A program made the translations under genes and the position numbers. This document shows, piece by piece, positions 49,823 to 61,579 of a stretch of 64,000 nt of DNA. Below the pieces are notes generated by a model, which was given only the letters and a program-made list of their open reading frames with translations, did not search any database and was not told where the DNA came from. Within the stretch, counting starts at the first letter, position 1. Every line of letters starts with the position of its first letter. This DNA is from Plantibacter sp. Leaf314 (GTDB lineage Bacteria; Actinomycetota; Actinomycetes; Actinomycetales; Microbacteriaceae), in NCBI RefSeq assembly GCF_001423185.1, contig NZ_LMOB01000001.1, positions 543,374 through 607,373 on the forward strand. Direction: 5' to 3'.

Positions 49823-51235
49823 TCAGTCGACCGCGAGCGCGGCGACCGGGGCGATGCGGGTGGCCCGTCGTGAGGGAGCCACCGACGCCGCAGCGGTGAG
49901 CAGGGCGGCGAGCACCACGATCACGAGCACGATGCCCCATGGGATGACCGGCACGATCAGTCCCGGCGAGCCGTTGATCGCGCCGAACATCGACTGCGCC
50001 CCCGCCCACCCGTAGAAGGTGCCGAGCACGAGCCCGACGGCCACGGCGGCGATCGTCAGCTGCGCCGACTCGATCACGATCATCCGGCGGATCTGTCGGG
50101 CCGAGAACCCGAGCGCCCGCAGCAGCCCGAGTTCGCGGGTGCGCTGGAGCACGCTGAGGGACAGGTTGTTCACCATGCCGACGGCGGCGATGAGCGCACT
50201 CAGCCCGATGAGTGCGGAGAACACGCCGACGGTCGTCGCGACCACGGTCTGGGTCCCCTCATAGAGCTCCGGCTCCATCGCCTGCGCGTTCATGACGAGC
50301 TCCTGGAAGTTCGCCGCCGCGACGGCGAACATCGTCACGAGCGTGACACCGATCACGAGACCGATCGTGGTGCGTGAGCTGCGCTCCGGGTAGCGGACCG
50401 CGTTCTCGGCGGCGAGCCTGGCCGTCGCGGAACCCCCGAACAGCCGGCCGACGAGACGCAACGCCGGCGGCATCACGAGGTGCGCACCGAGGATGAGGCC
50501 GGAGAAGGACACGATCCCGCCGACGATGCCGATGAGCACCCCGAGCGGCGACACGAGCCCTACGCCCACCCCGGCGAGGAGGAGCAGGACACCGACGACG
50601 AACAGGCCGATCGCGACCGCGTTCCGAGCGGGTCGCGCGACGGTCTCCTCCCGGCTCAGCTCCTGGGATCCGCCGATCGCCTGCATGGGGGTGACCGACA
50701 GGACCCGACGAGCACCGATCCACGATGCGAGCCAGGTCGTCAGGACGACGGCGGCGACCGGGAGGAGGACCGCCGGCTCGGCGATCGGGTACGGCAGCTC
50801 CGGCAACACACCGGTGGCCACGCCGACGCGGACGAGGGCGAAGGCGGCGAGGAGGCCGACGACGAGGCCGGCCCCACCGCCGAGCAGACCGACGACGACG
50901 CCTTCCCGCGCGACGGCGCGGCGCTGGGACCTCGCGGTCGATCCGATGAGCCGGAGGAGCGCGATCGTCCTCGTCCGGCCGGCGACGATGGTCGCGAAGG
51001 TGTTGGCCGTGACGATCGCACCCACGTACACCGCGAGCGACACGAAGACGGCTGCGGCCAGCACGAGCATGATCACGACGGACCCGCTGGACCCCGTGAC
51101 GTCGTCCGCGAGGATGAACGTCGACAGGATGCTGGTGACCATCAGCAGGAGGACCCCGAACGACGCGCTCAGCGTCGCGACGAGCAGGCTCGCCCGATGC
51201 TCACTCGCGCGCGGGCCGAGCGCCGAGCCGCTCAC
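49823..51235 (-). CDS. ABC transporter permease (FtsX/MacB type)
   Basis: 470-residue membrane protein with two FtsX domains. Helices near 20-45, 55-80, 110-140 and 155-175 precede a second block at 210-255, 310-330, 360-390 and 425-460. Marks are GRTRTIALLRLIGSTARSQ and RTRELGLLRALGFSARQIRR, the coupling-helix motifs. The start overlaps the ATPase stop (GTGA). Such pairs next to a two-component system often protect against envelope-active peptides or lipid-II antibiotics. Confidence 0.9.
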   Translation of the reverse strand: MSGSALGPRASEHRASLLVATLSASFGVLLLMVTSILSTFILADDVTGSSGSVVIMLVLAAAVFVSLAVYVGAIVTANTFATIVAGRTRTIALLRLIGSTARSQRRAVAREGVVVGLLGGGAGLVVGLLAAFALVRVGVATGVLPELPYPIAEPAVLLPVAAVVLTTWLASWIGARRVLSVTPMQAIGGSQELSREETVARPARNAVAIGLFVVGVLLLLAGVGVGLVSPLGVLIGIVGGIVSFSGLILGAHLVMPPALRLVGRLFGGSATARLAAENAVRYPERSSRTTIGLVIGVTLVTMFAVAAANFQELVMNAQAMEPELYEGTQTVVATTVGVFSALIGLSALIAAVGMVNNLSLSVLQRTRELGLLRALGFSARQIRRMIVIESAQLTIAAVAVGLVLGTFYGWAGAQSMFGAINGSPGLIVPVIPWGIVLVIVVLAALLTAAASVAPSRRATRIAPVAALAVD

Positions 51236-51990
51236 GCCGCACGCTCCATACCCAGCATCAGTGCGGAGATCTGCTCGGGTGTCGACCGCGGACGGTCCTC
51301 GACGACCTTGCCGTCGGCGAGGAACACGATCCGGTCCGCGTAGCTCGCGGCGATCGGGTCGTGGGTGACCATCGCGATGCTCTGCCCGTACTCCGTGCTC
51401 GCGGCTGCGAGGAGCGCCAACACGCTCCGGCCGGTGCGTGAGTCGAGGTTGCCGGTCGGCTCGTCGGCGAAGAGCAACTCGGGCCGCGTCGCCAGGGCAC
51501 GCGCGATCGCGACCCGCTGCTGCTGGCCGCCCGAGAGCTCATGGGGTCGGTGCCCCAGCCGCGACGCGAGTCCGAGCGTGCTCACGAGCACGTCGATCCA
51601 GCTCTGCTCCTCGCTCGTCGGACGTCTGGCGTCGAGCTCGAACGGCAGCCGGATATTGGCTGCGACGTCGAGGGTCGGAACGAGGTTGAACGCCTGGAAG
51701 ACGAACCCCACCCGGCGCCGGCGCAGGATGGTGAGCTGCCCGTCGTCGAGGTCGGTGATGTCCTGGTCGCCGAGCCGGACGCGGCCCTCGGTGGCCTGAT
51801 CGAGGCCCGCCATGATGTGCATGAGCGTCGACTTCCCCGATCCACTCGGCCCCATGATGGCCGTGAACCGACCACGCTGGATCTCGAGGTCCACGCCGTC
51901 GAGCGCGACGACCTGATTGCCCGACGGGCCGTAGCTCTTGCGCAGTCCGCGGACGCTGGCGACGACGGCTGGTTGTGCTGAATTCTCCAT
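51232..51990 (-). CDS. ABC transporter ATPase (MacB/LolD type)
   Basis: 252 residues: Walker A MGPSGSGKST (about 47-56), Q-loop VFQAFNLVPTL, signature LSGGQQQRVAIARAL, Walker B LLFADEPTGNLDS and H-loop VTHD. All hallmarks of the lipoprotein/macrolide-type ATPases that energise FtsX-domain permeases. ATG 51990. Upstream of the permease with overlapping codons; the response regulator and kinase follow upstream on the same strand and probably control it. Confidence 0.94.
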   Translation of the reverse strand: MENSAQPAVVASVRGLRKSYGPSGNQVVALDGVDLEIQRGRFTAIMGPSGSGKSTLMHIMAGLDQATEGRVRLGDQDITDLDDGQLTILRRRRVGFVFQAFNLVPTLDVAANIRLPFELDARRPTSEEQSWIDVLVSTLGLASRLGHRPHELSGGQQQRVAIARALATRPELLFADEPTGNLDSRTGRSVLALLAAASTEYGQSIAMVTHDPIAASYADRIVFLADGKVVEDRPRSTPEQISALMLGMERAA

Positions 51991-52096
51991 ACTTCGACGC
52001 TATGGAGGGAGCCCCTTCGTCCGCGTCGTGCGCCCGAGCGATCCCCCTACATCGGACGGATGATCCTCGAACCCCGGCGGTGGAGCGGGCGACCGG

Positions 52097-52786
52097 TCAG
52101 ACGAGCCCGTGCTCGAAGGCGAAGACGACGAGCTGCACGCGGTCACGTACTTCGAGCTTGCCGAAGATCCGGCTGATGTGGGTCTTCACCGTCGCCTCGC
52201 TGAGGAATTCCGCCGCCGCGATCTCCGAGTTGCTCAGCCCGCGCGCCGCGAGGAGGAAGATCTCCCGCTCCCGAGCGGTGAGTTCGGCGTAGCGCTGGGG
52301 TGCGACCGGCGGCGCGGGCGCCTGGCGGAAGTGCTCGAACAGCTCCCGCGTCGCGGACGCCGCGATGACCGCGTTCCCTGCATGCACCGTGCGGATCGCC
52401 GCGAGGAGGAACTCCGGTTCGGCGTCCTTCAGCACGAAACCGCTCGCCCCGGCCCGGATCGCCGTCGCGGCCGCCTCGTCGAGGTCGAAGGTGGTCAGCA
52501 CGATGATGCGGGGGCGCTCCGTCCCGCGCGCGTCCGCTTCCGCCAGGATCGCCTTGGTCGCCTCGATACCGTCCATGACCGGCATCCGGACGTCCATGAG
52601 GATCACCTGCGGACGGGTGCGGGCAGCGAGCTCCACCGCCTGTCGTCCGTCGGACGCTTCACCGACGACCCGCAGGTCCGGCTGGGAGCCGATGAGCATG
52701 CGGATGCCACCGCGGAACAGGGCCTGGTCGTCCACCAGCGCGATGGTGATCGCCTCCGCCGCCGCGTTGCCGTGTGGATCGGTCAT
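52097..52786 (-). CDS. NarL/LuxR-type response regulator
   Basis: 229 residues: receiver domain with phosphoacceptor Asp65 (VILMDVRMPVMDG), Thr and Lys conserved (LTTFD, LKDA), and C-terminal LuxR helix-turn-helix (ELTAREREIFLLAARGLSNSEIAAAEFLSEATVKTHI). The ATG at 52786 overlaps the kinase stop (ATGA). Likely target: the adjacent ABC transporter pair. Confidence 0.94.
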   Translation of the reverse strand: MTDPHGNAAAEAITIALVDDQALFRGGIRMLIGSQPDLRVVGEASDGRQAVELAARTRPQVILMDVRMPVMDGIEATKAILAEADARGTERPRIIVLTTFDLDEAAATAIRAGASGFVLKDAEPEFLLAAIRTVHAGNAVIAASATRELFEHFRQAPAPPVAPQRYAELTAREREIFLLAARGLSNSEIAAAEFLSEATVKTHISRIFGKLEVRDRVQLVVFAFEHGLV

Positions 52787-53967
52787 CTCGTCACTCCTGC
52801 CGTCGTGAACGGGATCGATGCGTACACGGTGAAGAGACCGTCCACCAGGGTCGTCCCGAACCTGCCGCCTGCCAGCGTAGCGCGCTCGTTCATCCCGGCG
52901 AGTCCGTGACCGGTTCCGGGCTTGGGCGGTTCCGACTTCGCGCGGTTGACGATCCACACCTGCAGCTCCGGGCCGGTCCAGTCGAGGTGGACGTCGATCG
53001 GTGCGCGGTGGTCGCCGTGGCGGAGGGCGTTCGTGAGCGCCTCCTGGATGATCCGGTAGACCGCGAGCTGCGACCCGGTCGCCACCGGCCGCTCCGCTCC
53101 GTGGTTCTCGACCACGACGTCGACGCCAGCACCGCGCAGCTGCTCGTACAGGCGGTCGAGGTCGGCCATGACCGGCTGCGGACCCTCACTCTGCTGGAAC
53201 CGCAACTGCCCGAGCAGCACCCGCACGTCGGCCAGGGCCTCCCGGGAGATGCTCGAGATCGTCCGCAGCGCCTGGTCCGCCGAATCGGGGTCGGCGGCCA
53301 GAGCGTATCTGGCTCCGTCGGCCTGTGCGATCACGACCGCCAGCGAGTGCGCGACGACGTCGTGCATGTCGCGGGCGATGCGGTTGCGCTCCTGTTCGAC
53401 GGCGACGTCGCGTTCGGCCAGCAACTGCGCCTGGCGACTGTCCCTGGCTCGGCGCCAGGTCCGCATGAGGACACCGGCCGTCCACGCGAGCCCGAAGAAC
53501 GCCGCGAACGCGAGGAACATGAAGAGCCCGATCGTCACCTTCGCGATCGGGGTCAGGTCGGTCGCCAGTCCGAAGGAGTTGATCTCGGCGTTCACGCCCG
53601 TCGTCCAGCTCGGGACGACGATCACGTAGACCACGATGAGCGCGGCCCCGAGGAAGGCGGAGGCGAAGGAGAGCCATCGTGCGACCTTGCCGCCGTACGT
53701 CGCGGCGGCGTACAACACCACGGGGATCGCGAAGTTCGCGGGGTCCGGTGCGAGGAGCAGCAGCATCTGCACGAGGGCCGTCACCCAGGCGATGGCGAGC
53801 GAGATCCCCGGGGCGAGCCGGCGCACGGCGAGGGCGGCGCACATGCCGAGGAGCACGATCACGTACTGCTGCGGCCTCGTCGCGTACAACAGGGACGTGA
53901 GGATGAACAGCACGGACGGCAGTGCGATGTCGACGGCCAGTTGGCCGGGCCGGAGCGTGCGGAGCAT
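52783..53967 (-). CDS. DesK/LiaS-type sensor histidine kinase
   Basis: 394 residues with four to five N-terminal helices (15-30, 35-50, 60-75, 100-118, 145-165), no large external sensor, then a HisKA_3 domain with His202 in RNRIARDMHDVVAHSLAVVIAQ and an HATPase domain with QEALTNALRHG and GTGHGLAGMNERA. This short-loop type senses membrane or cell-wall damage from within the membrane. ATG 53967 (MLRTLRPGQLAVDI). Confidence 0.93.
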   Translation of the reverse strand: MLRTLRPGQLAVDIALPSVLFILTSLLYATRPQQYVIVLLGMCAALAVRRLAPGISLAIAWVTALVQMLLLLAPDPANFAIPVVLYAAATYGGKVARWLSFASAFLGAALIVVYVIVVPSWTTGVNAEINSFGLATDLTPIAKVTIGLFMFLAFAAFFGLAWTAGVLMRTWRRARDSRQAQLLAERDVAVEQERNRIARDMHDVVAHSLAVVIAQADGARYALAADPDSADQALRTISSISREALADVRVLLGQLRFQQSEGPQPVMADLDRLYEQLRGAGVDVVVENHGAERPVATGSQLAVYRIIQEALTNALRHGDHRAPIDVHLDWTGPELQVWIVNRAKSEPPKPGTGHGLAGMNERATLAGGRFGTTLVDGLFTVYASIPFTTAGVTR

Positions 53968-54047
53968 CCTCCAACCGTACGACCTGCCCACCGGAGGGCC
54001 TGCACCCACGGCGCAAGATCATCCTCCGGGTGTACGTCCAGAGAACG

Positions 54048-54089
54048 CCGCTGCGCCGGGTCTTCCCGAAGGACGACCCGGCGCAGCGG
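54048..54089 (-). terminator. Terminator of leuA
   Basis: Perfect 15-base stem between 54048-54062 (CCGCTGCGCCGGGTC) and 54075-54089 with a 12-base loop, directly after the leuA stop on the minus strand. Confidence 0.82.
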
Positions 54090-54095
54090 GAGACG

Positions 54096-55925
<1,830 letters not shown>

Positions 55926-55941
<16 letters not shown>

Positions 55942-55970
55942 CAGCTAAGGAGGAGCAGACCGGTGAACAC
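55926..55970 (-). CDS. leuA leader peptide (14 codons, four Leu in a row)
   Basis: Minus-strand GTG at 55970 opens the peptide MFTGLLLLSCRDES, ended by TAG. Four consecutive Leu codons (CTG, CTC, CTC, CTT) stand 69 to 111 bases before leuA. The CTG/CTC-rich run followed by SCR is the pattern of leu leader peptides described in actinobacteria. A self-complementary RNA segment overlaps its 3' half. No strong ribosome site is visible ahead of the GTG, so translation may be leaderless. Confidence 0.75.
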
Positions 55971-56012
55971 GTCGCCAGCATAGCACTGACCCACGGGTCC
56001 GTCCGAGTGCCC

Positions 56013-57284
56013 TCAGCCGAGGCCGAACCGCGACGCGACCGCCGGCAGCGCCCGTTGGAGGACCGTGTGGACGGTGTGCCAGTCGTGCGCGGTCCCCTGC
56101 GACACGAAGGTGGTCGTCCGCATACCGGCGGCGGCTGCGGCCGCCTGGATCCGTTCGACGCCAGGCCCGTAGCGCGCATCGGCGCTGCCGTACCCGAAGA
56201 TCGCGACGGTGTCCGCGTAGGGGGCCCGCTCGGCCATGATCGCGGACGGGGCGGCTGCGGCATAGGCCGCCTCCGACCCGCCGAACCCCTTCGCGACCGT
56301 GGCCGGACCGATGGTGGGGACCACCTCTCCGGAGATGTCGAGGATGCCGCCGAAGCGCCCGGGATGAGCGGCGCCGAGCTGGATGGAACAGGTGCCGCCC
56401 TGCGAGAAGCCGGCGATGAACCAGTCCGTCCGAGCGGAGGAGACGGGGAGGTGCGCCGTGATCCACGCCGGGACGTCGACGGTGAGATAGCTCGCCGAGT
56501 TCCCGAGCGGGCCGTCGACGCACATCGGGTTGGCGTCCGGTGCCCCGAGCTGGTCCGGCACCACCACGATCGGCGCCAGACCGTGGTGGGATGCCGCGAA
56601 CCGGTCGAGGAGACCCGCGAATCCGGCCGACGCGAACAGGTCGGCCGGCTGGCCCGGCTGACCGCTGAACGCCTCGATCACGGGCAGCGCCGGCGGGTGG
56701 GCGGTCAGCGCCGCGGGCGGCAGGTAGACCAGTGCCTCCCGGTGTCGGAACCCGGACGTCGTGGCCGGGATGTCGACCCGCTCGACGCGGCCGGCGGCGG
56801 GGAGGGCGCTCGGAGCACGCCAGTCCGCGGTCGTCCCGTGTGCCGCAGCCACCGAGGTGAACGCCCCGTAGGGACTGATCCCGAGCGCCGCCCGCACGGT
56901 CGGGAACTGACCGAAGTCCTGGTTGATCCCGAGGGCACCGATGAGCAGGAACACCGGCACCGCGACGACGGCCGTGACGACGCGCCATGCTCTGGCCCGC
57001 GGGATGCTGACGATCGCGAGTGCGGCACCGGAACAGGCGACGGCCGCCCACGCCCGCGTCGTCGGGGTCAACCCGATCCCGAAGACGTCGAGGACGTCAC
57101 CGAGTACCCAGGCCAGCACATATGCGAAGACGGCCCCGCACACCGCCGCGAGCACCTTGGTGATCACGGAACGGACCGATCGACGGCCGGTGATCAGGAT
57201 CACGGCGATCAGCGCGGCGACGATCGCCGCCCAGACGAGCAGCACCGGCTGATCCAGCCGGAATCCCAGCAATCCGTCGAACAC
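56013..57284 (-). CDS. Membrane-anchored alpha/beta-hydrolase esterase (antigen 85/esterase D-like)
   Basis: 423 residues: four hydrophobic helices at the N-terminus (about 15-35, 45-68, 75-92, 98-118), then an external alpha/beta-hydrolase domain. The nucleophile Ser is in AGFSQGGTCS (near 285), and the likely His in GTAHDWHTVH (near 400). Family members are esterases or mycolyl-type transferases in actinobacteria; the substrate is unknown. The GTG at 57284 fits a GAGAGGG ribosome site; a longer reading start at 57365 is less likely. Confidence 0.86.
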   Translation of the reverse strand: MFDGLLGFRLDQPVLLVWAAIVAALIAVILITGRRSVRSVITKVLAAVCGAVFAYVLAWVLGDVLDVFGIGLTPTTRAWAAVACSGAALAIVSIPRARAWRVVTAVVAVPVFLLIGALGINQDFGQFPTVRAALGISPYGAFTSVAAAHGTTADWRAPSALPAAGRVERVDIPATTSGFRHREALVYLPPAALTAHPPALPVIEAFSGQPGQPADLFASAGFAGLLDRFAASHHGLAPIVVVPDQLGAPDANPMCVDGPLGNSASYLTVDVPAWITAHLPVSSARTDWFIAGFSQGGTCSIQLGAAHPGRFGGILDISGEVVPTIGPATVAKGFGGSEAAYAAAAPSAIMAERAPYADTVAIFGYGSADARYGPGVERIQAAAAAAGMRTTTFVSQGTAHDWHTVHTVLQRALPAVASRFGLG

Positions 57285-57412
57285 GTGGACACCCTCTCCC
57301 GACCCCGGGATCAGTATGTCCGCGCGCAGCGCGGGACGCCCTGCGCGATCGCTGTCCCACAGCAAGCGCTCAGTCCGCGCTCAACCGTCTGTCAGCTGGC
57401 CGACACGGCGGG

Positions 57413-58321
57413 TCAGAATCCGAGGCGTCCCAACAGTTTCGGATCGCGCTGCCAGTCCTTCGCGACCTTCACGCGGATCGAGAGGAACACCCGTGACCCC
57501 ACGAGCGGTTCGATGCCGGCCCGGGCGCGGGCGCCGACGTCGCGCAGGCGCGAGCCGCCCTTGCCGATGATGATGGCCTTCTGGCTGTCCCGCTCCACGA
57601 ACACGTTGGCGTAGATGTCGAGCAGGTCGGTGCCCTCACGCGGGATCATGTCGTCGATGGTCACCGCGAGCGAGTGCGGCAGCTCGTCCTGGACACCCTC
57701 GAGGGCGGCCTCACGGATGAGCTCGGACACCCGGTCGACGACGGTCTCGTCGGTCGTCGCCTCCGCGGGGTAGAGGCGCTCCGAGAGCGGCATGAGCTTC
57801 GTCACCTCGGTGACCAGGATGTCGAGCTGGTCGTCCGTCACGGCTGACAGCGGGATGACCGCGTCCCAGTCGCGGAGCTCGGAGATCGCGAGCAGCTGCT
57901 CGGCGATCGTGGTGCGGCTCGCGGTGTCGGTCTTCGTGACGATCGCGACCTTCTTCGCCCGCGGGAAGCCGTCGAGCGACTCGTTGATGAAGCGGTCGCC
58001 GGGACCGAGCTTCTCGTTGGCCGGGATGCAGAAGCCGATCACGTCGACGTCCGAGAGCGTCGACTGCACGAGATCGTTGAGCCGCTGTCCGAGCAGCGTC
58101 CGCGGGCGGTGGATGCCCGGGGTGTCGACGACGATGAGCTGACCGTGCTCGCGGTGCACGACGCCGCGGATGGCGCGTCGAGTGGTCTGGGGCTTCGAAC
58201 TCGTGATCGCGACCTTCTCCCCCACGAGGGCGTTGGTCAACGTGGACTTGCCGACGTTGGGACGCCCGACGAAGGACACGAACCCCGCGCGGAAGTCGGA
58301 CGGAGGGGTGGTGTCGCTCAT
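57413..58321 (-). CDS. era: GTPase Era
   Basis: 302 residues. Essential GTPase that binds 16S rRNA and aids 30S assembly. G1 GRPNVGKSTL (about 17-26), G3 DTPGIH, G4 TKTD, and a C-terminal KH domain with FVERDSQKAIIIGKGGSRLRDVG. ATG 58321 overlaps the corC-like stop (ATGA). Part of the phoH-ybeY-corC-era chain. Confidence 0.97.
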   Translation of the reverse strand: MSDTTPPSDFRAGFVSFVGRPNVGKSTLTNALVGEKVAITSSKPQTTRRAIRGVVHREHGQLIVVDTPGIHRPRTLLGQRLNDLVQSTLSDVDVIGFCIPANEKLGPGDRFINESLDGFPRAKKVAIVTKTDTASRTTIAEQLLAISELRDWDAVIPLSAVTDDQLDILVTEVTKLMPLSERLYPAEATTDETVVDRVSELIREAALEGVQDELPHSLAVTIDDMIPREGTDLLDIYANVFVERDSQKAIIIGKGGSRLRDVGARARAGIEPLVGSRVFLSIRVKVAKDWQRDPKLLGRLGF

Positions 58322-59622
58322 GGGTGCTCCCGGTGTTCGGTGGACGCCTGCTGGGCGTCCTGCAGCTGGTCGTCGCGCTGGACGATGACGGTGAGGATGC
58401 GTCCCCGCCGCCCCTCGACCCGCTCGGCGGTGAGTTCGAGTCCGTTGGTCGAGACGGTGGATCCGACGACGGGCAGACGTCCGAGCGCCTTGGCCAGCAG
58501 ACCACCGACGGAGTCGACGTCGTCGTCGTCGAGTTCGAGACCGAACAACTCCCCCAGCTCGTCGACGGCGAGACGGGCGTCGACCCGGAACCGACCGTCG
58601 TGGAGGTCGGTGACCTCGGGGGTGTCGGTGTCGTACTCGTCGGAGATGTCGCCGACGAGCTCCTCGATGAGGTCTTCGAGCGTGACGAGACCGGAGATGC
58701 CGCCGTACTCGTCGACGACCATCGCGATGTGGTTCGAGTCCTTCTGCATCTGCTGCAGCAGCGAGTCGGCCTTCTTCGACTCCGGGACGAAGCTCGCCGG
58801 CCGCAGCAGCGGCTCGATCGATCCGACCTCGGCCGCGCCCTCGCCGCCGAACATGGCCTTCACGAGGTCCTTCAGGTACAGGATGCCGACCAGGTCGTCG
58901 ATGTCGCCGTCGCTCACCGGTGCCCGCGAGATGCCCGTCTCCAGGAACACCTCGAGCGCCTCACGGACACTGAGGTCGCGTTGCAGGCCGACGAGGTCGG
59001 TGCGCGGCACCATCACCTCCCGGACGAGCGTCTCGTTGAACTCGAAGATCGAGTGGATGAGCTCGCGGTCGTCCTCCTCGAGGACCGAGTGCGCCGTCGC
59101 CTCGTCGACCATGCTGAGCAGCTGCTCCTCGGAGGTGAAGGAGACCGAGCGTGGGAGGCCGGGAGTGACCCGGTTGCCCAGGGAGACCAGGACGTTGGCG
59201 ATCGGCCCGAGGACGACCCGGGCGGTGCGGATCGCAGGGGCGCTGAACCGCAGCACCCCGCTGGCGTGGGTCCGCCCGACCCCTCTCGGGCTCGCGCCGA
59301 CGAGGACGAAGGAGGTGCCCGTCATGATGATGACGGCCAGGACGAGGACCAGCCACAGTTCATCGATCGAGGAGGCGAGCGCGAGCGTCACGAGGACGGC
59401 CGCGGTCGTCTCCGCGAGGATCCGGATGAAGTTGATGGCGTTGACGTGCGCGCCGGGGTCCGCGGCGATCGCCCGGAGCGCCGACGCCGAGCGCGCGCCC
59501 TCGGCGAGGTCGAGGATGTCGGCGCCCGATTGCACGCCGATCGCCGCGTCGGCCGCGGCCATGAGACCGGCGAAGGCGACGAGGAGGAACGCGACGATGA
59601 CGAAGACGGCGACGAGGGACAT
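58318..59622 (-). CDS. CNNM/CorC-type hemolysin family protein
   Basis: 434 residues: an N-terminal CNNM (DUF21) membrane region with about four helices (1-150), two CBS domains (about 205-330, with VPRTDLVGL and DEYGGISGLVTLEDLIEELVGDI), and a C-terminal transporter-associated CorC_HlyC domain. Relatives take part in Mg2+ or Co2+ transport. ATG 59622 shares bases with the ybeY stop (TGATG), and its own stop overlaps era. Confidence 0.93.
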   Translation of the reverse strand: MSLVAVFVIVAFLLVAFAGLMAAADAAIGVQSGADILDLAEGARSASALRAIAADPGAHVNAINFIRILAETTAAVLVTLALASSIDELWLVLVLAVIIMTGTSFVLVGASPRGVGRTHASGVLRFSAPAIRTARVVLGPIANVLVSLGNRVTPGLPRSVSFTSEEQLLSMVDEATAHSVLEEDDRELIHSIFEFNETLVREVMVPRTDLVGLQRDLSVREALEVFLETGISRAPVSDGDIDDLVGILYLKDLVKAMFGGEGAAEVGSIEPLLRPASFVPESKKADSLLQQMQKDSNHIAMVVDEYGGISGLVTLEDLIEELVGDISDEYDTDTPEVTDLHDGRFRVDARLAVDELGELFGLELDDDDVDSVGGLLAKALGRLPVVGSTVSTNGLELTAERVEGRRGRILTVIVQRDDQLQDAQQASTEHREHP

Positions 59623-60089
59623 CAGCTGGTGCGTCGTCTCTCCTGCAGCGCGAAGGCGAGGAGGATGTCGCGCTGGATGCCGAACATCTCCTTCTCCTCG
59701 TCGGGCTCGGCGTGGTCGTAGCCGAGCAGGTGCAGGACGCCGTGGCAGGTCAGGAGCTGGAGCTCCTCCATCGTGGAGTGCTTCGCGGCGGTCGCCTGCG
59801 TCTCGGCGACCTGCGGGCAGAGGACGATGTCGCCCAGGAGTCCGGGTGGTGTCGGGTTCTCCTCCGTCCCAGGGCGCAGCTCGTCCATGGGGAAGCTCAG
59901 GACGTCCGTCGGGCCGGGCTCGTCCATCCACTGGACGTGCAGCTGTTCCATGGCGCCCTCGTCGACGAGGACGATGGCGAGCTCGGCGTCGGGGCTGACA
60001 TGCATGGCGTCGAGCGCGAAGGACGCGAGTGCGAGGATCCGCGACTCGTCGACCGCCACGCCTGATTCGTTGTTGATCTCGATGGTCAT
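59622..60089 (-). CDS. ybeY: Endoribonuclease YbeY (rRNA maturation factor)
   Basis: 155 residues. Zinc-dependent RNase in 16S rRNA 3' processing and ribosome quality control. The metal motif [11 protein letters not shown] gives His116, His120 and His126. ATG 60089 overlaps the phoH stop (ATGA). The chain phoH-ybeY-corC-era is conserved in actinobacteria. Confidence 0.96.
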   Translation of the reverse strand: MTIEINNESGVAVDESRILALASFALDAMHVSPDAELAIVLVDEGAMEQLHVQWMDEPGPTDVLSFPMDELRPGTEENPTPPGLLGDIVLCPQVAETQATAAKHSTMEELQLLTCHGVLHLLGYDHAEPDEEKEMFGIQRDILLAFALQERRRTS

Positions 60090-61132
60090 GAGCGTCCTCG
60101 TTTCGGCTGGTGGTCTCGCGCTGACCCACGACGCTCCGCGCGGTTGGCGAACTCGGCCGCCTGCTCGCGTTCGAAGCGCTGTGCCTGGCGGACGGCGTCG
60201 TACTCGCCGTACGCGTCGACGATGCGACCGACGAGCGTGTGACGGACGACGTCGTCGCTTGTCAGGTTGGCGAAGTGGATGTCGTCGATGTCCTTCAGGA
60301 CCCGGGTGACGAGACGGAGTCCCGATGCACCCGTCGGGAGGTCGATCTGCGTGACGTCGCCGGTGACGACGATCTTGGAACCGAACCCGAGCCGCGTGAG
60401 GAACATCTTCATCTGCTCCGGCGTGGTGTTCTGCGCCTCGTCGAGGACGATGAAGGAGTCGTTCAGGGTGCGTCCGCGCATGTAGGCGAGCGGAGCGACC
60501 TCGATCGTGCCGGCTGCGAGCAGCTTCGGGACGATCTCGGGATCCATCATCTCGTTGAGCGCGTCGTAGAGCGGACGGAGGTACGGGTCGATCTTGTCCG
60601 TGAGGGTGCCGGGCAGGTAACCGAGCCGTTCGCCGGCTTCGACCGCCGGGCGCGTCAGGATGATCCGGTTGACCTCCTTGCGCTGGAGCGCCTGGACCGC
60701 CTTCGCCATGGCGAGGTACGTCTTGCCGGTGCCGGCCGGACCGATGCCGAAGACGATCGTGTTCTCGTCGATGGCGTCCACATAGGCTCGCTGACCGACG
60801 GTCTTCGGTTTGATCGTCTTGCCACGGGAGGTCAGGATCACCTGGCCGAGGACCTCGGACGGCGAGGCCGTGCCGTCCTGGCCGAGGATCCGGGCCGAGG
60901 TGCTGACCTCCGCCGGGCCAGGGTCGTGTCCTTCTCGGACCATGGTGATGAGTTCCTCTACGAGTCGTCTGGCCGCATCGGCTTGCGCCGAGGGGCCGGT
61001 GATGGTGATCTCGTTCCCGCGCACGTGCACGGAGACGCCGGGGTGTTCGCGCTCGACGGTGGTGAGCAGGCGATCCTGCGGCCCGAGCAGCCGGACCATC
61101 GCGATGCCGTCGACCTGGAGCACATGCTCCAC
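60086..61132 (-). CDS. phoH: PhoH family protein (YbeZ)
   Basis: 348-residue P-loop ATPase with an N-terminal KH-like part. Walker [12 protein letters not shown] (about 148-158) and Walker [12 protein letters not shown] are clear. It works with YbeY in RNA metabolism. The GTG at 61132 lies behind GGGAGG with five bases of spacing and starts a short lead ([16 protein letters not shown]); an ATG-like start is not available upstream. The 43 bases to the HIT gene leave no room for a promoter. Confidence 0.93.
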   Translation of the reverse strand: MEHVLQVDGIAMVRLLGPQDRLLTTVEREHPGVSVHVRGNEITITGPSAQADAARRLVEELITMVREGHDPGPAEVSTSARILGQDGTASPSEVLGQVILTSRGKTIKPKTVGQRAYVDAIDENTIVFGIGPAGTGKTYLAMAKAVQALQRKEVNRIILTRPAVEAGERLGYLPGTLTDKIDPYLRPLYDALNEMMDPEIVPKLLAAGTIEVAPLAYMRGRTLNDSFIVLDEAQNTTPEQMKMFLTRLGFGSKIVVTGDVTQIDLPTGASGLRLVTRVLKDIDDIHFANLTSDDVVRHTLVGRIVDAYGEYDAVRQAQRFEREQAAEFANRAERRGSARDHQPKRGRS

Positions 61133-61175
61133 GTCCTCCTCCCGTCGACCGGCGGGGACGTCAGGGGTCGTTGCT

Positions 61176-61529
61176 TCAGGCTCCGCCAAGGGAGCCCTCC
61201 TGGAGGGAACCGCCGAGGACGTGCGCGTGCACGTGGAAGACCGTCTGGCCCGCGGTCTCACCGGTGTTGAAGACCAAGCGGAAGTCGCCGCCCGTGTGTT
61301 CCTGTGCGAGCGACGACGCGACCTCGACCATCTCGGCGAGCAGCGAGGGGTCGCCGGCCGCCAGTGCCACGACATCGCGGTATTCGGCGGTCTTCGGCAC
61401 GACCAGCAGGTGCACTGGCGCCTGGGGGTTGATGTCGGCGAAGGCGATCACCCGATCGGTCTCGGCGAGGAGGGTCGTCGGGATCTCCCCGGACACGATG
61501 CGGCTGAAAACGGACGGTGCTTCACTCAT
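61176..61529 (-). CDS. HIT domain protein (Hint-like nucleotide hydrolase)
   Basis: 117 residues. Purine nucleoside phosphoramidase type. HIT triad in TVFHVHAHVLGG with nucleophile His101 and His99/His103; N-terminal FSRIVSGEIP and FADINPQAPVHLLVVPK complete the fold. ATG 61529 is used; the upstream in-frame ATG at 61583 adds 18 residues not typical for the family. Lies between rsmE and phoH. Confidence 0.94.
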   Translation of the reverse strand: MSEAPSVFSRIVSGEIPTTLLAETDRVIAFADINPQAPVHLLVVPKTAEYRDVVALAAGDPSLLAEMVEVASSLAQEHTGGDFRLVFNTGETAGQTVFHVHAHVLGGSLQEGSLGGA

Positions 61530-61579
61530 GCCCACCAGTCTAAGGTTCGCAGCGGCGTCCTGCGCGGGCTGGACCCGGG

